This document shows, piece by piece, positions 49,801 through 60,520 of a stretch of DNA of 64,000 nt. A program made the translations under genes and the position numbers. The DNA is from Blastobasis lacticolella. Its lineage: Eukaryota; Arthropoda; Insecta; Lepidoptera; Blastobasidae. The stretch is taken from positions 17,654,563 to 17,718,562 of the forward strand of contig LR990048.1 in assembly GCA_905147135.1 (NCBI GenBank), written 5' to 3'. Within the stretch, counting starts at the first letter, position 1, and each line of letters begins with the position of its first letter. The notes below the pieces were generated by a model. The model made no database searches. It was given only the letters and a program-made list of their open reading frames with translations, and was not told the DNA's origin.

Positions 49801-51201
49801 ACGAAGGTCAGATGGCAATTGCTCTACTGTAATTGTGCCAAATCCTGGCTTCTAGTCAAGGTGGACTATGGGCTTTCTAGCATGAGAGCACAACCAGGCC
49901 AAGTTCAGTGTATCATGTTCAAGTCAGAACTGCAATATTTTGTAGAAATAATTAATGATTATTACCCTTTCACTTTGTTTTAAGAAAGTTGGTAGGTTAA
50001 CTACGGATCCAGCTTTCTGTTGTGACAAATCAGCGTTCTGCTTCGTCGCAGCTTCCAAGTTTTCCGCTTCAGCAATCGACGCGACCAGAGTTGTTAGAAT
50101 ACATTCAGGAGTCTCTCCACTTTTCATCAATACCTTGAGTTCTTCAGTACCCATAAAAACAGATTCACCTCCACCAGATTTTGCTGATAGTGAATATGAA
50201 CTGGGCGCTCTTTTAGATTTACTTAAATTTCTTTGCTTTTTCTGTTCTAAGATGAGCCATTCAGGATCTCTCATAACGGCACCACATACGCACACATTAA
50301 GTACTGTACCAGCTAAAAGCAATAAGGCATCCCTCCAACCGAATTCATGAATAAGATATTCTGTGAGCGGAGAGTAAACGAAAGTGCCAAATCCAACTCC
50401 ACATGAACCAATTCCTACCGCAAGATTGCGTCTTTTCTCAAACCAATAGGCTATTGAAACTACAGCCGTCACATACAATAGACCCATTCCTAATCCAGCT
50501 ATCAACCCATAAGTAACATACAGCATTTCCACAGAAGTACTAAACGAGGCGGCAATAAATCCAAATGTAGCACCGATACTTCCAATAATTGTCATCCATT
50601 TACATCCATATCTATCAACGAGCGCACTCATAATAGGTCCTAATATTAGCGGTACAGATATAAACAGACTTCCTATAAGTGATGTCTTAGCTTCACTGGT
50701 TTCAAAGTGATCGACGAATTCTTCGTGTAGTAAACCATACGAAAAGGCAAGGCCGTCGGCAACTGTGGCTATGAGAAAAGAAGCTATGACGACTACCCAG
50801 CCCCATCCACCATCAGGAATTTGTGGTGCCGGCTCCGCTGATGGTTTACTAGAACAAATACTGTCCGCGTCACCCAAACCAAAGAACTTAACGCCTTCGT
50901 TGGTGGACGTCGCGTCATCTTCGGTCTTGTCATTACCGCCTCTACTATAATTTACAGCTAACGTATCACCTCCGACTTCATCCGTTTTAATTGAATTAAC
51001 GGTATTGAGATCTTCATTAACTTTCTGATTCACATATCTAGTGTTATAATCGTCTGGACCATCATCAATACATTTTATGTCATTTATTTTCGACAGAAGG
51101 GGCGACGTAGTCTTCTCCTCTTCAGACGGTACGTTTTGCTCATATTTAATTGGCTTATCCTTGCCTGGAATTCCATTTGTATACGCTCTTTCCGTGTCCA
51201 T
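46664..51201 (-). CDS. Monocarboxylate transporter-like MFS protein (SLC16 type), 807 aa
   Basis: Coding exons 51201-49966, 49544-49080, 48938-48717, 48238-47929 and 46854-46664 join in phase to 807 codons plus stop. The family carries lactate, pyruvate or other monocarboxylates with protons across the plasma membrane, though insect members vary in substrate. The N-terminal 125 residues are polar. The family signature PDGGWGWVVV is at 129-138, at the start of TM1; a second conserved segment, AYWFEKRRNLAVGIGS, is at 251-266. Six membrane spans run to about residue 312, then a long cytoplasmic loop (about 313-570) as in other long insect members, then six more spans. The last exon has the PPMAGGLRDITGHWDAAFYV motif of TM11. 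The Arg common in TM8 is not seen where GWMGD lies. Start: first ATG after the UTR splice site at 51609. Confidence 0.9.
47270..47412 (+). repeat. RTE-type LINE 3' end in the transporter intron
   Basis: Plus-strand GGTAGGCCTCCCACTAGGTG with GATCGACGACCTGATAAAGA reads as the GRPPTRWIDDLIKIAG-type C-terminus, followed by the TGATTTGATGA tail. Confidence 0.7.
47929..48238 (-). CDS. Transporter exon 4
   Basis: Acceptor CTGTGTTTCAG, donor GTAAGT. Encodes VGLGWMGDLPWVNVTKTYAV and TM8-10; one base is left for the next exon. Confidence 0.9.
48717..48938 (-). CDS. Transporter exon 3
   Basis: Acceptor TTTCTTTTCAG, donor GTAAGT. Encodes the first span after the loop, with WFIVPYFYVSAFMQDAGYS. Phase 0 both sides. 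Confidence 0.9.
49080..49544 (-). CDS. Transporter exon 2 (cytoplasmic loop)
   Basis: Acceptor TTTTTTCAG, donor GTATTA. 155 codons with many Lys, Glu and Ser: the cytoplasmic loop, including KLKLSKKDKKKNFEAKLDKV. Phase 0 both sides. Confidence 0.88.
49601..49905 (+). mobile_element. SINE family A in transporter intron 1
   Basis: Head AGCGTTCGTGGCCTAATGGT, worn B box GGGTTCGAACCCC, body to AGCACAACCAGG. It stands between exons 1 and 2. Confidence 0.75.
49966..51201 (-). CDS. Transporter exon 1
   Basis: ATG at 51201-51199, donor GTAATA after 49966. 412 codons: the polar N-terminus, TM1-6 and the start of the loop. Phase 0 out. Confidence 0.9.
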
Positions 51202-51608
51202 TAGTCTCTACAGCGAGCTGGTAATATGAAGGTATACACGTACTCGTGTCGAGCGTTTAGATTTCTCGCCCTAAAAGGGACGCTAGAAAAACTACCAATA
51301 TTGGATTGTAAAATCCAATAGACTACTGGTCTACGTCGACGAGACGGTTAATTCTCTTGACCAATGTCTTAATCTTGGGTCTCTAGCAGAATAGCGACAA
51401 GGCCTTTTCGATATGCAAAGTGTAAGGGCGCAGGGATTGTAGGTTGTCGAGGACATCAAGGACCGGCTAGTCCTCGATCTCACACTTTTGAAAAATACAC
51501 TTTCCACAGTATCACGAGTTTGCTTCACAAACGCTGGTATTCTTCTTGACATGAAGAATCAAAGTTTCGCGGTTCGCAACATTTCAATGTCGTCGCAAAC
51601 AGGAAAAT
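51202..51608 (-). other. Transporter 5' UTR portion
   Basis: TTGTTTCAG ends at 51609 on the - strand, giving an acceptor 407 bases before the start codon. The upstream leader exon and promoter would lie at higher coordinates; none was identified. Confidence 0.4.
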
Positions 51609-52094
51609 CTGAAACAAGACAAAAACACAGGTGAGTACCTAACTGAAAAGAAAAATAGCCAAAAATCCTAGAAGCATTTTCATGTAGTAACATTGGCGTT
51701 TTTTTATTAGTTACTGGCTAATGGCTCTAGATGCCAAGGCCAATAAAATCACTGCACCGATTCAGTCTTGTTTCGCCTTTTTGGCGGGAATTTTTGTTTA
51801 GTCGAATATTTTATGGTAGATTTAATCACTTTTACTCATATCATATCTTTTGTCGTAAGACTGAGTTTTTGTTGTACTAATCTAAATCAATCCAATTTGA
51901 AAATAAAACAATTTAACCGTGTTGACAAACATTACGCTTATCTCTGCTCTAAGAAATTCCAACAAAGAAATTATTATTATCTACCTATTCATATGATAAT
52001 TATATATTAGTCCGATGGTATTATGATAATACTATTATCTTCAAATTTTGTATGACCGATTATTATATTGTAAGTTTGAAGAAATTGACCTTGT
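51609..52094. other. No gene seen; upstream of the transporter
   Basis: AT-rich, with no obvious core promoter motif. The short frames in it have no family resemblance. Confidence 0.4.
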
Positions 52095-52215
52095 TTTTTT
52101 TTATGTCGGCCATACAAATTTTATTTATAGGTACGGCCGGCAGACAAGCGGGCCACCGGATGGAAAGTGGTCACCGCCGCCTTTAGGAATCAGCAGGGCT
52201 GTCCAACTCTCATTT
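52095..52215 (+). repeat. Retroposon tail, family C
   Basis: TTTTTTTTATGTCGGCCATA, CAGACAAGCGGGCCACCGG, GGAAAGTGGTCACCGCCGCC. Confidence 0.6.
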
Positions 52216-52954
52216 CCTTTGTGTGTACAATAGAGCTCTGGAAGAAAAAACTAGGATGTCTCCATCTCTATTTACTCATACTAAAAAAAATGTGTCCCTT
52301 TCCCCCCATCCCGTGCACGACGATAAATGAAAAGCGACTTTATTGCTTACATTTTAAGGATTAGAATCAACTGTAGTAGTTGCTTGTGAGAAAACAACTG
52401 ACGACCGACTAAACAACGCAGAGAATAAAATTTTTTCCGCGATGGCGCCAAAGTAACAAACCAATATTTTTGTGTTTTGTGTATTTTGTGTGCCCTGTGA
52501 CGCGACCGACGCTGTTTCCACTCCTAAGTATTTTAAATTTTTTAATTACCTACTATTTGTTATTGAAGAGTTCAGTGAAATTAGGTTTGTGTGGGAAGTA
52601 ATGAATTTAATTTTCATTTCAGTGCGTTTAGCGTTTTAAATCTGTACTTTGTGTTCGTGTTCGTATTAGTGTATTTACGGACCTTCTGTAATTCTGTATG
52701 TATTTTGATTTTGCGAGTATTTCCCTTTTATTTTTCCAATCTATCATCCGTTTAACAACAGTTGGTAAAACTTCAATCTAATTCTAGATTGTTTGCAATC
52801 CCGTACACAAATAGTTCTCGTTTTCAGGTATGGATAAACCATTGTCCATTCTTGCTCGACTATCATCGTAGCCAGTATAATAATAAATTAAAACACGTAA
52901 ACGTGTTTGTGTAGGTACGTCATTTCGCTCCTGACGATATTGCTATAAAACGAT

Positions 52955-53012
52955 ACTATCATCATCATCATCATCATATCAGCCGAAGGACGCCCACTGC
53001 TGGGCATAGGCC
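52955..53012 (-). repeat. RTE-type LINE 3' end, short
   Basis: (TCA)n and CGCCCACTGCTGGGCATAGG in plus reading; only the last 12 or so codons and the tail remain. Confidence 0.65.
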
Positions 53013-53364
53013 TCTTCTATCAATACCCCACCCCAAAGTTGCTTAATTGTTTAGATTTCAATATTTATTGCTTCATAAGTTAGGTAAACATTATTAACCC
53101 TTTACTGCAAATATAAACCTAAAAGGATTTGCGTTATCTTAAACCTCCAAGTTCCAAGAGGCTTTGTCCAGAATTGACCTCACAATTTTACAAGTCTTTT
53201 TTCATCAGCGTCCCCTTTGCTACACTCCAACCGACCTCACTTAATTCTAATGCTAAATAGGTGTTTTAGGTTGTAGATTTTTCCAAATCCAATTTTGCCC
53301 TGCACAAGCACCCCCCGCAAGAGCTACATCCATCTGTTGATGTGCTAAGCTCTTCCACAACCCA

Positions 53365-54077
53365 ATGTGCCCCCGTTATGAGAACTTTGATGAGTTTTCT
53401 GCTGACCACCTCTCAACACCATCCACATCTTTTGATGTGGGAGCCTGTTTGAGAAAACAGTCAGTCTACTGTTCACCAAGGCCTTGTACATCTACAGATC
53501 TATTGAGCTCTGAGCAACAAGAGTGGCCTTTCATTGTTAGCTCCATACCTCTTTGGGAGTGTGCTACTCTAATTCATAGGAGTAGATGTAAAATGAAAAG
53601 GAAACCTGATGAAGGAACTTTTGTTAAATATTCTTAATATATGTTAGACTAGCAATGATTTTATTTTCCAGCATTTGACAGACATTTCACCTACTAAATC
53701 TGAATCAGCCAAGCTGTGTGTTTTGTTGTTTGATGAAATGGTTATTAGTAAAAATTTATCTTTAAATTTTCAAACCGGATTAATAGAAGCCTTTGAGGAT
53801 CTTGAATCCAGAAAACTTTCTTCAAATGTTGCTTACAAAGTAAGTTTCCATAGCCTCTTTAGTAATTGTAAAATACTAATAGCTTTTTATTTTGTTGAAG
53901 ATGGTGTTAAAACCTCTAATTTCAAGAATATTAATGTCAGCTGTTTTCAGTAATGGATTTTCAATTAGAGTCACAATTAGTGACCAAGGATCTGCCAATG
54001 TTGCGGCAATAAACTCATTGATATTAGATACTCGAGCTGAACAATTGCATAACACTATAGTAATGATGCCAATATAA
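53365..54077 (+). pseudogene. P-element-like (THAP9-type) transposase remnant
   Basis: Two phase-compatible exons are clear: 53672-53839 (acceptor TTATTTTCCAG, donor GTAAGT) and 53901-54077 (acceptor TTTTGTTGAAG). The first encodes KSESAKLCVLLFDEMVISKN, whose Asp in FDEM matches the first catalytic Asp of the P-element/THAP9 RNase H-like core; the second has RVTISDQGSANVAAIN with the second Asp. The frame 53365-53637 before them may be the linker after a THAP domain, with less certainty. No THAP zinc finger is seen upstream and the part with the last acidic residue is missing: the frame ends at 54077, right where a SINE begins. Either a truncated transposon or, less likely, a piece of a domesticated gene. 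Confidence 0.7.
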
Positions 54078-54197
54078 ATAAATAAATAATCATGGACAAA
54101 TTCACACAGTGCCATCTAGCCCCAAAGTAAGCAAAGCTTGTGTTATGGGTGCTAGATAACTGATAAACTACTTGTATACTTTTAAATACATACTTAA

Positions 54198-54214
54198 TAT
54201 ACATAGAACATCCA
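54198..54214 (+). repeat. 17 bp target duplication, left copy
   Basis: TATACATAGAACATCCA, repeated exactly at 54524-54540. The unbroken form occurs once in the other G copy as TATACATAGAACACCCA. Confidence 0.9.
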
Positions 54215-54523
54215 TGCTCGCAACGCTCCCGCCATGTACCAATGACTGTTTTCTGAGTTACGTACAGTTGAATACTAACCGATGCTCTTACGGTGAGGGA
54301 AAACATTGTTATGAAACCTGCACATTCAGGCGACTGGATGTGTAACCATGATCCAATCTGGTCAGGTTCCCTTGGTAGCAGGGTCATGGAGGTCAGATGG
54401 CAGTCGCTCCACTGTAATTACCTGACCTGCCAAATCCTGGATCATGGTCAAGGCGGACCCCGGGCCCTCGTGCGCGAGAGCACAACCGGGACATTAACGC
54501 CAAGATGATTATTTTATTTTTTT
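54215..54523 (+). mobile_element. SINE family A inserted in SINE G
   Basis: 309 bp bounded by the 17 bp duplication. The tRNA-like head is truncated (starts TGCTCGCAACGCTCCCGCCATG) and the 3' end is GATGATTATTTTATTTTTTT. This copy defines the 3' end of family A. Confidence 0.88.
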
Positions 54524-54808
54524 TATACATAGAACATCCAGATCTGTAACAGAAATTAAAATGAATCATTTTCAATTTCTGCCTGGCCGGGAATCGAACC
54601 CAGGACCTCTTGCGTGGCATATCGGCATGTAGACCACTAAACCACTCAGGTCGTCAGGTTGGGGTTGCAGGAATATTCTGCAATATGTTGTAGACAACCA
54701 AAAGATATATGATATATATGTGTCCCAATTATTAAAATGTTTATTGAAATAATTTCCAGAAAAAAGATGTGCTCCTTAATGGAAATAGCGCATAGTGTTC
54801 TTTTCTAG

Positions 54809-54901
54809 GGACACTATAAAGCAGATGGTTGTGGTGGCAAAACCTGCACCATCCATCTTACCGACAAGCATCAGCACCCAAAGCTATATGACAGGATAAA
54901 G
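54809..54901 (+). CDS. Candidate exon of an unidentified gene (31 codons)
   Basis: Acceptor TGTTCTTTTCTAG at 54796-54808, donor GTATTT at 54902. In phase 0 it encodes GHYKADGCGGKTCTIHLTDK followed by 11 more residues ending YDRIK, with no stop. The high share of Cys, His, Gly and charged residues looks like real protein, and the other two frames have stops. I do not recognise the family. No partner exon could be proven: candidates at about 56780, 57140 and 59387 either fail in phase or read poorly. It could be an old exon of a gene whose rest is outside the window. Confidence 0.4.
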
Positions 54902-55154
54902 GTATTTATGTATTGTTTGTTACTTGTACATATGTTTACCTTATTGTCTGTACAGAAGACGGCACATCAGCCTATCCACCACCAGTATAAAATCTAAGGT
55001 CTTAACAGGGTAGGTCAAGCGCCTTCTGTACCTACAGTATTAACACATTGTATAACCACAGAACATTTCTATTACATCTTTTTAATGGCCTGATGAAAAA
55101 ACTGTTTTGTGTACATTTGACAACTGAAAACAATTTTCATTTACTTATATTATA

Positions 55155-55315
55155 CACTAGCGACGTGCCTGGAAGCACAGGTAGTGACCTTAACCAATAA
55201 AAATTATACACCAAAGCCTTCCGCATGAAGCACTCTGTTGGTGAAAACAGCATGAAGATCGCGAATAAACAGACAGACGCAGCGTGGGAATTTGTTTTAT
55301 AATATGTAGTGATAC
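55155..55315 (+). repeat. Interspersed repeat, family B1
   Basis: CTAGCGACGTGCCTGGAAGC start, CGCGAATAAACAGACAGACG, GGAATTTGTTTTATAATATG end. Confidence 0.55.
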
Positions 55316-55387
55316 CATTTTTACTATACCATACCATTTTTTAATTTATATATTTGTTATATTTAATTATATTAGTCATCTGGGCGT

Positions 55388-55620
55388 TATTGCCCCGGGT
55401 GTACTCTTGCGCACGAGGGCCCGTGGTCCTCCTTGATCATAATCCAGGATTTGACTGATCAGTTAACTAAAGTGGAGCGACTACCCTCTGACCTCCATGA
55501 CCCTTGCTACCAGGGGAACCTAACCCGATTGGATCATTCAGGCGACTGAATGTGCAAGTTTCATCACGATGTTTTCCCTCACAATAATAGGTTGGCATTC
55601 AACTAATGATTCTCCGCGAG
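55388..55620 (-). mobile_element. SINE family A, reverse
   Basis: CTCTTGCGCACGAGGGCCCG, AGTGGAGCGACTACCCTCTG, AAGTTTCATCACGATGTTTT in mirrored order. Confidence 0.75.
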
Positions 55621-55674
55621 TTTTTAAATATTGACTAGGAGCATATGTTTGATCCATATATAATATTAAGAGGA

Positions 55675-55860
55675 TTCTTCACACGGTATAAAATAAAGTC
55701 GCTTTCCGCGTCTATCTGTCTGTATGTATTTCCGCTAACTTCTCCTAATCCATGCAATGGATTTTGATGCTGTTTTCCTTATCATTTATTAGAATATCTC
55801 CCAGAAAGTTTTTATGTAGAATACATGCATATTATAATTGGAGGTTGATATTTCAACCTA
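55675..55860 (-). repeat. Interspersed repeat, reverse B type
   Basis: AAAATAAAGTCGCTTTCCGC, CTGTCTGTATGTATTTCCGC, CATGCAATGGATTTTGATGC; the same series is at 60305-60420. Confidence 0.5.
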
Positions 55861-55868
55861 GTTATTAA

Positions 55869-56212
55869 GCGCGTCGGTGGTCGGGCGGTTGAGTATCCCA
55901 ACTCGTAAGCGACAGGTACCGGGTTCGAATCCCGCTGCGGCCATGTACCAATGACTCTTTTCTAAGTTATGTACATTATATGAATTCTAACCGATGCTCT
56001 TACGGTGAGGGAAAACATCGTGATGAAACTGACTGAATGGGTAACCATGGCCCAATCTTGTGTGTGTATTGGTAACCAGGTAGCAGGGTCACGGAGGTCA
56101 GATGGTAGTCGCTCCACTGTAATTACCTGAGCGCCAAATCCTGAATCACGGTCAAGGCGAACCCCGGGCCCTCGTTCTCGAGAGCAGAACCGGGACATTA
56201 ACGATAAGATGA
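55869..56212 (+). mobile_element. SINE family A, full length
   Basis: Head GCGTCGGTGGTCGGGCGGTT, B box GGGTTCGAATCCC, full body to AACGATAAGATGACTTTTTT. It belongs to the ACTGACTGAATGGGTAACC subfamily, also at 43832. Confidence 0.8.
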
Positions 56213-57899
56213 CTTTTTTTTATATCAACCTAGGTATTATGTTATAATGTAGGTACTTTTGGTCCTTTATTGTAAACATTGCTTTGTTAAACTACCTAGT
56301 TAATGTATGAATCAATCTACATTAAATAATTAATACAATGTATTTAAATAAATAAAAATGTCGAGATGCTGAAACTTTAACTAGGGATTCATGTTTGGAT
56401 GTAGTTGCTGATTCGATTTGAATAGGTGCCTACTTAGTTAAAATTATAAGTTTCATTCTAATTTGTATATGGTTCTTTCTTCAACTGGACTAAAATAAAG
56501 ACATGGATTGTTTCGTCATTTAGTATTTATTTATTTATATCACAGTTTAACAGTAATCTAATTCTATTTAAACTAAATACATAATTAATTATATATTATG
56601 TATTTCATTTGTCTTATAAATGGATCATCTTGCTTCTTTTTTCAGACATAAATAATTTAATTAAGAAGACCGCTACAAGACTATCTCCATACCTCCTGTG
56701 TGACGTCTAATGAAGGGATGCTTCATTTTATAATTGATAAATAGGCATTTGAAGGTGCCATTATGGATGTGGCTTTCAGTTGGCTGCATCGCAGCATGGT
56801 AGCACGATCGATCGGCGAGCACCGACTACAGATCCCTTGTAGCATAAGGAAGGAAATTGTAAATTGCACACAGAAATAATATTCACGCAAGTAAGATATT
56901 GTTAATAATTGAACTAGCTTCTGCCCGCGACTTGGCCCGCGTGGATTTATGGCGTTGCTAGTTGGTGAAACCGTCGGCCCCGATTGCTATCGATTGATAG
57001 CAGTCGAGATAAGCCACACCAGAGGCCTCTTGGGCAGCACGATACTCCGACACCAGAGGTTTCACACGATGAAATAAATGAATGCCCCCATTTCTTAACC
57101 GATGTAAGCGCCTCAACGACTAACGTCATGGAGACAGGCACTGTGCAGTACCATGGCCCGAGGACGCCCTGCCGGTCTTCACGGACGAGGAAGACGATGA
57201 GGAGCCACAAACGCAGCCTGTAAGTATGCTCTGCCTTCAGTTTGTTAACGCGTTTAGAAGGGTATTCTGGAATGGTTTCTCTACATATTTGAGTGCGAAA
57301 GTGGTGGTTTTTTTCCCTAATATTTTCGTTATATCGATTATCGAACACGATGTGTCGACATATCCGTAATGTTTCTACACCCTGCAGCGACAAATCAATA
57401 ATTCGATTTTCAGACGTTATGATTAGGTTTAGATCAGACACCTAGATACTGCCTATTACATTACCACCTATTCAAAATTTCACTATAAAATGGGGAACAG
57501 GATCGCAATGAAGTAACATATCTTTACTTGTAATAAAACTGTAACAGGTATTTTATAGATGGCCCCGTAAATATTTTAAGATCATTGATGTTGTAGTTCA
57601 GAAATTACGCCTCATTAGAAGGTCCAAATAACTAGCGTTTGTATCGGTACACGGCTAAAGGTAGTCATATTACAACAAAATGTCATTTGTCATGTCAGAA
57701 CCGGAAATTTTAACTTGTGTATGGAAAAACAGATTTTTCTGTTAGATAACTCGTTATTGATATTTTGTTGCAATATTATTTATGGTTATTAAGTCAATCG
57801 CAGATCAAGCGTAACGCATTGACCTTTGGACCGTCTTTATACCGTCGTTATACCTAGACTGTTTTTACAGTGCAAGTGTTACACTCTGTTTATGGCATA
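56213..57899. other. No gene supported
   Basis: A retroposon-like start TAGCTTCTGCCCGCGACTTG is at 56926. Frames in both directions across 56950-57440 contradict each other (see rejected items). A D/E-rich run with a GTAAGT donor at 57222 is noted there. Confidence 0.35.
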
Positions 57900-58088
57900 C
57901 TAGCGACCCGCCCCGGCTTAGCACGTGTAGTAACCTGAACAAATAATACACCTAAACCTAACTCATGAATCACTGTCTAATGGTGGAAACCGCATGAATA
58001 TCCGTTCCGTAGTTTTTGAGTTCACGTACACAAAAGATACAGACATACAGATGCAGCGTGGGACTTTGTTTTATAATATGTAGTGACA
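57900..58088 (+). repeat. Interspersed repeat, family B1, full
   Basis: TAGCGACCCGCCCCGGCTTA to GGACTTTGTTTTATAATATG and TAGTGACAC, with the inner CCGCATGAATATCCGTTCCG block. Confidence 0.6.
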
Positions 58089-58558
58089 CTAGGAAAAAAA
58101 TGCATTCAACTATTGGAATATTTTGAGTTTTATACCACAATAAAACCAGCTAGAGACTATGTATTGAGGCAACGAGGCAAGAGGTTCAAAGGGGTAAAAC
58201 TTTCATTGCTAAGATAAAACGCTTTACCTAAAACCTGGAACATCGCAATCAGTCTGTCTTTGTCTAACCATATATTTTTACCGGATACGTTTCGGAGACT
58301 GCAATGGAACTGCCCAATCTAATATCCCATCTTCGTCCCACCACCGAACCAGGCAGGCACTCAGCGAAATAACACTGTTTTAGAGTCGAAATTACAAAGA
58401 CAGGAGAGACTAGACTGGGAGTTTTCAAATGCTAAGTAAAAAGCTCCTCTTTTGATAAGATTGCTTCACCGCAGATCAGTGTTGCTTAATACGAGACATA
58501 CAAAACATTTGTAATCCAAACGATAGAAGTCGCGGGCACAGCTAGTTTGTAAATATAG

Positions 58559-58856
58559 AGCGTCGGTGGCCTAGTGGTTAAGGTTGGTTCGAATCCCAGT
58601 GCCGCTATGTACCTATGGGACTTTTCTGAGTTATATACATTAGTTGAACGCTAACCGATGCTATTAAGTTGAGACAAAACATCGTGATGAAACCTGCACG
58701 TTCAGGCGACTGATTGTTTAACCATGGTCCAAACGGGTCAAATTCTCCTGTTAACGGAGGAAGGTCACGGAGGTCAAATGGCAGTCGCTCAACTGTAATT
58801 GCCTGATCTGCCAAATCATGGTCAAGGCCCCGGGCTCTCGTGTGCGAGTACACAAT
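58559..58856 (+). mobile_element. SINE family A
   Basis: Head GCGTCGGTGGCCTAGTGGTT lacking part of the anticodon arm, B box GGTTCGAATCC, body to GTGTGCGAGTACACAA. Confidence 0.75.
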
Positions 58857-60114
58857 AATTATTATTTTATGTAAATATATGATGATATTTAGATGTTTCT
58901 AAGTTTTAAAAATCAAATGAACAATGAATTGTAATGAAAATCTCCCTTTTTAGGTGTCCTGTGCGGTAGGAAAACAGGCAGTATTTGTTGTTAGTTTAGC
59001 CTCTATAACCACATGAAACTACGGCGAAGGCAATTATGAGAATAGCAAAATATTATAAATTAATTTATTTAATATTTTATTATATATAATTATATAATAA
59101 AAAACTGAAAATTACAGCTTACGCAATTTTCATCATTGTCATCATTTGATAGCCCATAATGCCTGCGAACGTAGGCTTCCTCTCCAATGAATGAATGAGT
59201 AACACTTTGCCTTTTATCATTATATCATCATCACGAATGTGTTCCAACCAACTTGGCCTCTCCTAATAAATGTATTAAACAATTATATTTCGGATTACAG
59301 TAAAAAAACGCACAAGTATAGGCATTTTTTTACTATATATGCTGGGTTTTTGTGGGACGATTCTAATACAAATCTTATGTTAACAGTGAAAGTCGACTGT
59401 GGTGGCGTCCGAGAGGTGCAGGCTTGCGGAAGCGGCGGTGGTGGAGTTCTACAACTACTGACTACTGTAAATTAGATAAAACTATAATAGCTTTTCACCT
59501 GTCCCACCCACACTTGACACTAAGGCAATTCTCCCATTGCTTGACATACAATTTGGGTTCGTTTTCGTTTTAAATTGTAGATTAGATTCAATTATTGATA
59601 GTTTACCAGCCCTAATTAAAATACAAGCAATGGCTAAAATGGCGTTCAAAATTTACCTACAATTACCGCCTTAACGAACTTAATGATATCTCACGGTACG
59701 TACAGTTGTCGAAAAAGTCGAAAATCATTAGCATTATTAGATATAATTATACCAAGTCTTTTGATTCACAAGTCTCCTGATGCACAACCTGCATTTAGTA
59801 GCCCCTCTGGCGAATCTTGCATCAACGGCACTCTTTCTAGCGGGTACGTCATAATGCAAAACTGGCGCGTCATGTCGGACACGTTGTATAGTGACCATAC
59901 CGCGCGATCAAATTCAAATATATAGGGAATCAAATCGCAGATATTGGCAACAAAATGTCTCCCACATTTAGTAAGTAATTCATTATTCAGTGTCCGTGGT
60001 GCGCAGTATTTGTAACATACGTTAACTGTAAAATTTGTTTATTATCAATAATATAAAGTTTAATAATAGAACCAGTTAGAATGCAAAGAGTATTATTGGC
60101 ACTAATACTAAGGA
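58857..60114. other. No gene supported
   Basis: A CATCATTTGATAGCCCATAA piece near 59138 looks like an RTE-type tail. The small frame ending at 59475 is treated under rejected items. Confidence 0.4.
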
Positions 60115-60520
60115 CAACGATATTTATAATATTTACCAGATACCCGTTCCGGCTATGCACAGGTTTACTTGACTTTTCTTTACTATATTAAGCATGTATG
60201 TTATACATATGTATAAATCATCGTTAATAAATGTTCTAACCAATGGTGAAAACTACATCAAAATCAGTTGCGTATTTACCCGGAAATGCATTCAGACAGA
60301 CAATAATATGAATTAAAATCGCTTTCTGCGTCTGTCTGTCATTCTGTAGGTATGTATTTCCGCTAACTCCTAAATCACGCAACGGATTTTGATGCAGTTT
60401 CCACCATCAGTTAAAGAATTTCCTTCGGAAGATTTATATGAAAAATTCGTTAATATTATTGTAAAAAAAACCGAGATAACCAGTGTGAAGCCGGTGCGGG
60501 TCGCTGGTATAGTATAAAAT
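60115..60520 (-). repeat. Interspersed repeats, B type
   Basis: GATACCCGTTCCGGCTATGC at the left and, reversed, GTGAAGCCGGTGCGGGTCGC at the right enclose GTATGTATTTCCGCTAACTC and CACGCAACGGATTTTGATGC. Confidence 0.45.

Larger units (their letters stand above)
54066..54650 (-). mobile_element. SINE family G, copy 2, split by SINE A
   Basis: Same order as the copy at 1517-1758: ATCATGGACAAATTCACACA and CAAAGCTTGTGTTATGGGTG on the left, and the tRNA-Gly-like head with CGGGAATCGAACCCAGGACC on the right. SINE A (54215-54523) stands between. Confidence 0.75.

Noticed and set aside
49955..50350. 131-codon + strand frame over the transporter
   Set aside because: It is a shadow of transporter exon 1 on the other strand.
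56947..57441. A 164-codon frame on the - strand and an overlapping plus-strand frame with a D/E-rich stretch before a GTAAGT at 57222
   Set aside because: The two strands compete, neither shows a known domain, and the plus-strand reading needs a frame change near 57150. No partner exon in phase was found.
59387..59475. Possible last exon after TTATGTTAACAG
   Set aside because: The most protein-like frame (AEAAVVEFYNY) starts with a stop codon at this acceptor in the needed phase. The other frame is Gly-rich and unremarkable.
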